Source of the DNA: Agrobacterium genomosp. 13 str. CFBP 6927 | GTDB taxonomy: Bacteria > Pseudomonadota > Alphaproteobacteria > Rhizobiales > Rhizobiaceae | DNA: 64,000 bases | Direction: 5' to 3' | Assembly: GCA_900012615.1 (NCBI GenBank) | Contig: LT009756.1 | Location: 2,702,325 to 2,766,324, forward strand | Shown: in pieces, positions 58,149 to 64,000 of the stretch | Position numbering within the stretch: the first letter of the stretch is position 1 | Layout of the letters: each line of letters starts with the position of its first letter | The notes under the pieces: generated by a model | Database searches by the model: none | Seen by the model: only the letters and a program-made list of their open reading frames with translations | Told to the model about the DNA's origin: nothing | Program-made: the position numbers and the translations under genes

Positions 58149-58292
58149 TCAGGGAACGAGACCGAAGATGACGGCAGCGACAAAAGCCACGCAGACGCCG
58201 ACAAGAGCCGCATGAACCGAATCTTTCCAGTTGCGCGGCGACTGGGGCTGCGAGACAAAGTCTTTTACTTTTCCTGCCTTGGAATAAGACAT
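58149..58292 (-). CDS. Small single-pass membrane protein (47 aa), unknown
   Basis: A 47-residue protein with a polar, lysine-containing N-terminal half (SYSKAGKVKDFVSQPQ) and one C-terminal membrane segment (about 25-46). GGAAGGGAG lies six bases before ATG 58292, a strong ribosome binding site, which is the main reason to believe it. The longer 60-codon frame to 58331 is not supported. It resembles in size, but not clearly in sequence, small oxidase subunit IV-type proteins. Function unknown. Confidence 0.7.
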   Translation of the reverse strand: MSYSKAGKVKDFVSQPQSPRNWKDSVHAALVGVCVAFVAAVIFGLVP

Positions 58293-58521
58293 TGTACACT
58301 CCCTTCCTGCTCGGCCCTTCAAAGCGGGCATTGCTTATTTCACTCGTAGAATAGCTTTATTCCCCACTGTTTCAGTAGAGATAAAATTCCATAAGATTGG
58401 CGCATCGGGAAAAATACCGATTGCGACTTGCCCACCGGCAAGCATCAATCTACCCATGGCTCGGGATTAACGCGGTGGAGGGCATTTCCGTTCAAAACCA
58501 GTGGCGGGCACGGAAAAGACC

Positions 58522-59631
58522 ATGACTGACATCGACGCCATCATCATCGGAGCCGGGGTGATCGGGCTCGCGACAGCGCGTGAACTGGCGATGCGTGGCC
58601 TCTCAGTCATCATCCTCGAAAGCGGGAAGGAATTCGGCTCTGCCACCTCCTCCCGTAACAGCGAAGTCATCCACGCCGGGCTCTATTATCCGGCCGGAAG
58701 CCTCAAGGCCCGACTTTGCGTGGAGGGCAAGGAACGGCTCTATGCCTTCTGCCAAAGCCATGACGTGGCACATCGCCGCTGCGGCAAGCTCATCGTCGCC
58801 ACGAGCGATGAAGAGGTCGCCATGCTCGCCACCCTGCGCGAAAAAGGCAAAGCTAACGGCTGCAACGACCTTGAGCTGATCGATGCGCGGCAGGCGAGCC
58901 TGCTCGAACCCGCGCTCGCCTGCGTCGCAGCCCTGATATCGCCCTCGACGGGCATCATCGACAGCCACGCCTATATGCTGGCGCTGCTTGGAGACGCGCA
59001 GGATCATGGCGCAGCCCTCGCCCTGAATGCACCCTTCGAAAAGGCAGAGGCGATGGGCAATGGTTTCCGCGTTCATGCTGGCGGAGCGGAGCCCACCAGC
59101 CTGACATGCCGGCTGCTCGTCAATTCCGCCGGGCTTGTAGCACCCATGGTGGCGAGAAAGATCGAAGGATTGCCGGAGGATGATATCCCGCAGGCGCGTT
59201 TCGCCAAGGGCAGCTATTTTTCGCTGGCCGGCAAGTCGCCCTTTTCACGGCTGATCTACCCCGCGCCGCACACCCATGGCCTCGGCGTGCATCTCACCCT
59301 CGATCTCGCCGGCCAGGCCCGTTTCGGGCCGGATGTGGAGTGGGTGGACACCATCGACTATGCCGTCGATCCCCGCCGCATGGAGGGGTTTGGCGATGCG
59401 ATCCGTCGTTATTGGCCGGGCCTTCCCGATAACGCGCTGATCCCGGCCTATTCCGGAATCCGGCCGAAGATTTCCGGCCCGGACGAACCGGCCATGGACT
59501 TCCGCATCGATGGGCCGGAAACGCATGGCCTTGCCGGCCTTGTCAATCTTTTCGGCATAGAAAGCCCCGGCCTAACCGCCTCGCTGGCGATTGCCGATGA
59601 GGTCGCTGCACGGCTAGACGCCCAACCTTAA
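58522..59631 (+). CDS. FAD-dependent oxidoreductase (L-2-hydroxyglutarate dehydrogenase-like)
   Basis: A 369-residue flavoprotein of the DAO/LhgO family. The FAD motif [16 protein letters not shown] is at residues ~6-21, then [21 protein letters not shown] as in LhgO, and a C-terminal [20 protein letters not shown]. LhgO converts L-2-hydroxyglutarate to 2-oxoglutarate; that substrate is inferred. ATG at 58522 is preferred to GTG 58501. It converges on the PLP dehydratase gene with a two-base gap. Confidence 0.9.
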   Translation: MTDIDAIIIGAGVIGLATARELAMRGLSVIILESGKEFGSATSSRNSEVIHAGLYYPAGSLKARLCVEGKERLYAFCQSHDVAHRRCGKLIVATSDEEVAMLATLREKGKANGCNDLELIDARQASLLEPALACVAALISPSTGIIDSHAYMLALLGDAQDHGAALALNAPFEKAEAMGNGFRVHAGGAEPTSLTCRLLVNSAGLVAPMVARKIEGLPEDDIPQARFAKGSYFSLAGKSPFSRLIYPAPHTHGLGVHLTLDLAGQARFGPDVEWVDTIDYAVDPRRMEGFGDAIRRYWPGLPDNALIPAYSGIRPKISGPDEPAMDFRIDGPETHGLAGLVNLFGIESPGLTASLAIADEVAARLDAQP

Positions 59632-59633
59632 CC

Positions 59634-60608
59634 TCAGCCGAAACGGGACAAGGCGCCGGCCATGATCTCCAGATCGACATTGCCGCCGGAAGCGACTGCG
59701 ATCACCGTTTCGCTTTCCAGTTCATCGCCGTGGAAGAGGGCCGCCGCCAGCGCCACCGCACCACCGGGTTCGACAACGATCTTCAGCCGGTTGAAGGCGA
59801 GAACCATAGCCCGCAGCGCTTCCTCCTCGGTCACGGCAATGCCTTTTCCGCACAGCCCGGCCATGATGGGGAAGGTGATGTTGCCGGGCTGCGGCGTGAC
59901 GATAGCGTCGCAGATCGAGCCCGAGGTCGTGGCGTTACGCTCGATCTTACCCGCAGCAAGGGAGCGCGCCACATCGTCGAACCGCTCCGGTTCCGACGTC
60001 CTGACCTTGTAGTCCGGTGCTTTCGCTGCGAGTGCCAGGGAGATGCCGGAGGTGAGGCCGCCACCACCGCAGGGCACCAGAACCTCGGCCGCACCGATGC
60101 CCAGCTCCGCGCCCTGTTCGGCAATCTCCAGCCCCACCGTTCCCTGCCCGGCAATGACCAGCGGTTCGTCATAGGGCCTGATCAGCGTCAGCCCACGCTC
60201 GCGAGAAATGCGATCTCCGATGGCATCGCGATCTTCGTTAGCACGGTCATAGAGCACCACCTCCGCGCCATAGGCCCGGGTATTGTCGATTTTGATCTTC
60301 GGCGCATCCGACGGCATGATGATGACGGCGGGAACATTGTGCAGCCGGGCGGCAAGCGCCACGCCCTGCGCGTGGTTGCCGGAGGAAAAGGCGATCACGC
60401 CCTTGGCGCGCACCTCCGCCGGAAGGCCGGAGACGGCCGACCAGCCGCCACGAAACTTGAAGGAACCCGTTCTCTGCAGGCATTCGGCCTTTACGAACAG
60501 CTTCCGCCCGGCAATCTCATCCAGAAAAGGCGATGAGAGAAGCGGTGTGCGAACCGCATGGTTGCCGATGCGCCCACGCGCGGCTTCTATCATCGAAATA
60601 TCTGTCAT
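59634..60608 (-). CDS. PLP-dependent threonine dehydratase-like enzyme
   Basis: A 324-residue fold-type II PLP enzyme. The PLP lysine is in TGSFKFRGG (about residue 51), the phosphate loop is CGGGGLTSG, and SSGNHAQGVALAA is the substrate loop. There is no C-terminal ACT domain, so it is a catabolic-type threonine/serine dehydratase, hydroxyaspartate ammonia-lyase or serine racemase. The sequence alone does not choose among them. Confidence 0.9.
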   Translation of the reverse strand: MTDISMIEAARGRIGNHAVRTPLLSSPFLDEIAGRKLFVKAECLQRTGSFKFRGGWSAVSGLPAEVRAKGVIAFSSGNHAQGVALAARLHNVPAVIIMPSDAPKIKIDNTRAYGAEVVLYDRANEDRDAIGDRISRERGLTLIRPYDEPLVIAGQGTVGLEIAEQGAELGIGAAEVLVPCGGGGLTSGISLALAAKAPDYKVRTSEPERFDDVARSLAAGKIERNATTSGSICDAIVTPQPGNITFPIMAGLCGKGIAVTEEEALRAMVLAFNRLKIVVEPGGAVALAAALFHGDELESETVIAVASGGNVDLEIMAGALSRFG

Positions 60609-60682
60609 GTCCTGCCCCTGTGATGCGGATTTGCGGGTACATTAAGAGGTCGCAATCAATTGCGAAACCGCCCGGAAAAGAA

Positions 60683-60710
60683 AAATCCCCGGACGTGACC
60701 GGGGATTTTG
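60683..60710. terminator. Terminator downstream of the sugar-acid operon
   Basis: AAATCCCCGG pairs with CCGGGGATTT around ACGTGA, with A/T runs on both sides. Read on the minus strand it lies 12 bases after the XylD-like stop codon and ends that operon. Confidence 0.88.
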
Positions 60711-60720
60711 TCCTATGTGA

Positions 60721-62505
60721 TCAATGATTGTGCCGGGGCATCTTCTCGGCAATCCGGCGGAAATCCGCGGCCCCTTCCAGAACCGCGCCATCCGAAAGCT
60801 GGGTCACCGACTGGCGGTAGATGCGCTGCCATGGTGTCGCATCCGCGGGAACGGCTGGAATCCCATCCGCCTTGCGGGCGGCAAGCTCCTCATCCGGCAC
60901 CAGCGCATTGCATTGACCTTCATTGAAATCGATGCGGATGACATCGCCGGTTCGGAGCCATGCCAGTCCGCCGCCTGCGGCACTTTCCGGCGAGGCGTTG
61001 AGGATGGACGGGCTGTCCGCCGTTCCCGATTGCCGGCCGTCGCCGATCGTCGGCAGGCTGGTGATGCCCTTTTTCAACAGCGCATCCGGTGGCTGCATGT
61101 TGACGACCTCTGCCGAACCCGGCCAGCCGAGCGGCCCCGCACCGCGAATAACGAGAATGGTGCGCTCATCAATATCGAGGGACGGATCGTTGATACGGGC
61201 GTGATAGTCTTCCGAACCATCGAACACCACGCATTTGCCCTCGAAAATCCCCTCGCGGCCCGGTTCGCTCAGATAACGCTGGCGGAATTCCGCCGAGATC
61301 ACGCTCGTCTTCATGATGGCGAAATCGAACAGATTGCCCTTGAGAACGAGGAAACCGGCCCGTTCCTTCAGTGGCTTATCGTAAGGCAGGATCACGTCGC
61401 GGTCGGTCGATTCCCGCCCTTCCAGATTTTCCGCCATGGTCTTGCCGGTTACGGTCGGACAGTTTCCCTCGAGCTTGCCCGCCTTGAGAAGCTCCCACAT
61501 GATGGCGGGCGTGCCGCCGGCGCGGTGGTATTTCTCACCCAGCCATTTGCCGGCCGGCTGAACATTGGCGATAAGCGGAATGTCGTAACCGTGGACCTGC
61601 CAGTCTTCCTCGCGAAGCTCCACGCCCGCATGTTTGGCCATGGCTGCCAGATGCGGCTGGGCATTGGTGGAACCGCCGATTGCCGAGTTGACGCGGATCG
61701 CGTTCAAAAACGCCTCTCGCGTCATGATGTCGGAAGGCTTGATATTTTCGACAACCAGCTCGACGGCGCGGCGGCCGGTGCGATAGGCCATCTGGCCACG
61801 TTCGCGGTAAGCGGCAGGGATCGCGCCGCAGCCGGTAAGCGACATGCCGAGCGCTTCCGCCATGGCGTTCATGGTGGAGGCCGTGCCCATGGTGTTGCAA
61901 TGGCCAACGGAAGGCGCAGATTCCAGCGCCGCCTGCAAGAATTCCTCACGGGTGATTTCGCCAGCGCCGTATTTGCGGCGCATGCGCCAGATGACAGTAC
62001 CGGAACCGACCAGATCGCCATCATGGTAGCCGTCGAGCATTGGCCCGCCGGACAAGACGATGGCCGGAATATCGACAGTGCTTGCCGCCATCAATGCCGA
62101 AGGCGTGGTCTTGTCGCAGCCCGTGGTCAAAACGACACCGTCGAGCGGATAACCGTAAAGCACTTCCACAAGGCTGAGATAAGCGAGATTGCGGTCAAGC
62201 GCCGCCGTCGGGCGCTTGCAGTTTTCGAACATCGGATGGGTCGGAAACTCGATGGGAATGCCGCCCGCATCGCGGATACCGTCCCGCACCCGCTTGACCA
62301 GTTCCACATGGACGCGGTTGCAGGGCGTCAGGTCGCTGCCGCTCTGGGCGATGCCGATGACCGGCTTGCCGGAACGCAACTCTTCCGGCGTCACGCCGTA
62401 ATTCATGAAGCGCTCCAGATAGAGCGCCGTCATGTCGAGATGGTCGGGATTGTCGAACCAGTCCTGCGACCGCAGGCGGCGCATCGGTGTCTTCTCGTCG
62501 CTCAT
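60721..62505 (-). CDS. Sugar-acid dehydratase, D-xylonate dehydratase (XylD)-like
   Basis: A 594-residue IlvD/EDD-family dehydratase that turns aldonic acids into 2-keto-3-deoxy acids. Cluster cysteines are in LTPCN (Cys62), [10 protein letters not shown] and [12 protein letters not shown]. The opening FRSQDWF-type region (here [10 protein letters not shown]), [14 protein letters not shown] and the end MPRHNH follow the xylonate/arabinonate branch rather than biosynthetic IlvD. GAGGCAGG lies close before ATG 62505. It is the third gene in a unit with a DenD-like epimerase/dehydrogenase and a 3-HIBDH-like gene, so a sugar-acid breakdown role is expected. Exact substrate is uncertain. Confidence 0.9.
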   Translation of the reverse strand: MSDEKTPMRRLRSQDWFDNPDHLDMTALYLERFMNYGVTPEELRSGKPVIGIAQSGSDLTPCNRVHVELVKRVRDGIRDAGGIPIEFPTHPMFENCKRPTAALDRNLAYLSLVEVLYGYPLDGVVLTTGCDKTTPSALMAASTVDIPAIVLSGGPMLDGYHDGDLVGSGTVIWRMRRKYGAGEITREEFLQAALESAPSVGHCNTMGTASTMNAMAEALGMSLTGCGAIPAAYRERGQMAYRTGRRAVELVVENIKPSDIMTREAFLNAIRVNSAIGGSTNAQPHLAAMAKHAGVELREEDWQVHGYDIPLIANVQPAGKWLGEKYHRAGGTPAIMWELLKAGKLEGNCPTVTGKTMAENLEGRESTDRDVILPYDKPLKERAGFLVLKGNLFDFAIMKTSVISAEFRQRYLSEPGREGIFEGKCVVFDGSEDYHARINDPSLDIDERTILVIRGAGPLGWPGSAEVVNMQPPDALLKKGITSLPTIGDGRQSGTADSPSILNASPESAAGGGLAWLRTGDVIRIDFNEGQCNALVPDEELAARKADGIPAVPADATPWQRIYRQSVTQLSDGAVLEGAADFRRIAEKMPRHNH

Positions 62506-62514
62506 GAACCTGCC

Positions 62515-63417
62515 TCAGCCCTGTTCCCGGTTGTTCAGTTTTTCGAGGTAAAGCAGGATGCCGCTATGGTCGATATCGGCACCGCCGTCACCGACGAAGT
62601 CATCGAATTCCCGCGTCACCTGCTGGGTAAGCGGCAGGTTGAGAGACAGATCCTTCGCCGTCGCAAGCACGCCGTTCAGATCCTTGAGCTGGAACTTGGA
62701 GGGACCACCCGGCACGAAATTGCGCTTCACCATGCGGTCGCCATGCAGTTCCAGGATCCGGCTTTCGGCAAAACCGCCGCGTATGGCGTTGCGGAACCCT
62801 TCACGCGATGCGCCGCCCGCTTCCACCAGCATCATCGCCTCGGCAACCGCGCCGATGGTGATGGCGACGATCTGCTGGTTGGCGAGCTTGCAGAGCTGGC
62901 CCGCGCCAGAGGGACCGACATAGGTGAGGCGGCCCATCGGCGCGAAAACATCCGCAAGACCCGCGATCAGCGCCTCATCGCCACCCGCCATGATAGCAAG
63001 CGTACCTGCGGTCGCGCCCGGCACACCGCCGGAAACCGGCGCATCGACGTGATGAATGCCAAGCGCCTCAAGCCGGGAGGAATGTTCCCGCGCAATCGGC
63101 GGCGCAATCGAGCTGCTGTCGATAACGATCGCACCCTCTTTCAGCGCTTCGGCCACGCCGGCCGCAAACAGCACCTCGCCCACAGCCTTGCCGTCGCTCA
63201 GCATGGTGATGACGATATCGGCGCCCTTGGCGGCCTCCGCCGGCGATGCCGCGACGACCGCACCATCGGCAACCAGTGCCTCGGCCTTATCGACGCTGCG
63301 GTTCCAGACCGTGACCGAAAAGCCGGCGCCCAGCAGGCGCCGGGCCATCGGCCCGCCCATCAGGCCCGTGCCGATAAAGGCAACGGACCGCTTCTTCTCC
63401 TCCCCGTCGACACTCAT
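62515..63417 (-). CDS. 3-hydroxyisobutyrate dehydrogenase-family oxidoreductase
   Basis: A 300-residue beta-hydroxyacid dehydrogenase. NAD(P) binding loop GTGLMGGPMA near residue 16, substrate loop DAPVSGGVPGA and catalytic lysine in GQLCKLANQ. The family includes L-threonate dehydrogenase, tartronate semialdehyde reductase and 3-hydroxyisobutyrate dehydrogenase. Its ATG overlaps the stop of the DenD-like gene (ATGA), and the XylD-like gene follows after nine bases. The operon points to a sugar-acid substrate. Confidence 0.92.
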   Translation of the reverse strand: MSVDGEEKKRSVAFIGTGLMGGPMARRLLGAGFSVTVWNRSVDKAEALVADGAVVAASPAEAAKGADIVITMLSDGKAVGEVLFAAGVAEALKEGAIVIDSSSIAPPIAREHSSRLEALGIHHVDAPVSGGVPGATAGTLAIMAGGDEALIAGLADVFAPMGRLTYVGPSGAGQLCKLANQQIVAITIGAVAEAMMLVEAGGASREGFRNAIRGGFAESRILELHGDRMVKRNFVPGGPSKFQLKDLNGVLATAKDLSLNLPLTQQVTREFDDFVGDGGADIDHSGILLYLEKLNNREQG

Positions 63418-64000
63418 TTCAGTGAACCTCCCAGTTCGTCCTCGATATGAACCTGAATGATCTCTTCGAACGAGCTTTCAGCCGTAAAGCCGAGTTCGCG
63501 GGCACGCTTGGCTTCGAAACCGGGGGCCCAGCCTTCGCACATGCGCATGATCATCTCGTTCGGCTCGCGGCGGATAAGGGCAACGGCCTTTTCACCAGCG
63601 ACCTTGCGCAGCGCCTCGATCTGTTCTCCGACGGTGGCGCTGAGGCCCGGCATCGACAGGTTGCGGCGCGGGCCGACCTTTTCGACGTCAATCGTTGCGC
63701 CATGGATCAGGAAGCCAACGGCGGAACGTGGCGAGGCGTGCCAGTGGCGAATGCTTTCCGGCACCGGCAGAACCGCTTCCTGGCCGACCAGCGGCTCGCG
63801 CAGGATATTGGAGAAGAAGCCGGAGGCAGCCGCATTCGGCTTGCCGGGACGAATGCAGATGGTCGGCAGACGAATGCCGATGCCGTCAAAGAAACCGCGA
63901 CGGCTGTAGTCGGACAGCAGCAATTCGCAGATCGCCTTCTGCGTACCATAGCTGGTCAGCGGCGTGGTGTGGAACTCGTCCGGAATCGGATAGGGAAGCG
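63414..64000 (-). CDS. NAD-dependent epimerase/dehydrogenase, D-erythronate dehydrogenase (DenD)-like, 5' end outside window
   Basis: Only the C-terminal ~195 residues are visible; the frame runs off the right edge. The first visible part contains the catalytic YxxxK motif as SYGTQKAICE, followed by GIRLPTICIRPGKPNAAASGFF, typical of the short-chain epimerase/DenD family. The C-terminus ends HIEDELGGSLK. The gene leads a unit with the 3-HIBDH-like and XylD-like genes. DenD and 3-HIBDH homologues often go together in erythronate/threonate breakdown; the substrate is inferred. Confidence 0.85.
   Translation of the reverse strand, partial: LPYPIPDEFHTTPLTSYGTQKAICELLLSDYSRRGFFDGIGIRLPTICIRPGKPNAAASGFFSNILREPLVGQEAVLPVPESIRHWHASPRSAVGFLIHGATIDVEKVGPRRNLSMPGLSATVGEQIEALRKVAGEKAVALIRREPNEMIMRMCEGWAPGFEAKRARELGFTAESSFEEIIQVHIEDELGGSLK

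Noticed and set aside
60724-63450. 908-codon open frame on the plus strand opposite the sugar-acid genes
   Set aside because: Antisense shadow of two well-supported genes, spanning their junction, with no recognisable domain.

Overview
The window is a chromosomal segment of an alphaproteobacterium of the Rhizobium/Agrobacterium group, most probably the Agrobacterium tumefaciens/fabrum complex. The evidence is the convergent chvA (ndvA) and chvB (ndvB) genes for cyclic beta-1,2-glucan, a SAM-II riboswitch in front of metA, a TPP riboswitch in front of thiBPQ, a rhizobial-type pyruvate carboxylase, high GC content and frequent TTG/GTG starts. These identifications come from remembered protein families and motifs; no database search was run.

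Layout. 1-2.3 kb: cytochrome c maturation genes ccmB (cut by the window edge), ccmC, ccmD (57 aa) and ccmG. 2.3-3.5 kb: a membrane-bound GGDEF protein. 3.6-8.5 kb: a tightly overlapping minus-strand run dapF, mtaB, ftsY, yciB/ispZ and a DUF2585-type membrane gene. 8.6-9.7 kb: a Tat-type metallo-beta-lactamase-fold hydrolase. 9.98-15.2 kb: a translation and secretion block ffh, chorismate mutase, rpsP, rimM, trmD, rplS, with a TSUP permease on the opposite strand. 15.4-19.6 kb: a type I secretion pair and its likely substrate, a small RTX-like calcium-binding protein behind an extremely AT-rich spacer. 19.7-25.6 kb: MFS permease, leuC, DinB-like protein, TetR regulator and an M48 lipoprotein protease. 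25.9-29.4 kb: thiBPQ thiamine importer under a TPP riboswitch. 29.4-32.4 kb: VOC protein, ABC-F ATPase and thiamine pyrophosphokinase. 32.5-38.6 kb: SAM-II/metA, galM, mtgA, ispA, a palindromic repeat element, an OmpA-type lipoprotein and ispG. 38.8-44.4 kb: MFS permease with a DeoR regulator, then pyc. 44.5-56.3 kb: an orphan LuxR-type regulator, chvA and chvB. 56.9-64 kb: an M20 amidohydrolase, a 47-aa membrane protein, an FAD oxidoreductase, a PLP dehydratase and a sugar-acid catabolic operon (DenD-like, 3-HIBDH-like, XylD-like) that runs off the right edge.

Most of the window is conserved housekeeping. The places that look accessory or under-explained are the type I secretion locus (its 180-base spacer is about 18 % GC by direct count), the terminator-like hairpin in the ffh leader, the palindromic repeat with compensatory base changes between ispA and the OmpA gene, the LuxR solo beside the virulence gene chvA, three 10-base-phased repeats in front of the DeoR gene, and several very small genes.

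Start codons were moved from the longest possible frame wherever a ribosome binding site, an overlapping neighbour or the family N-terminus argued for a shorter product. Those choices are explained entry by entry.
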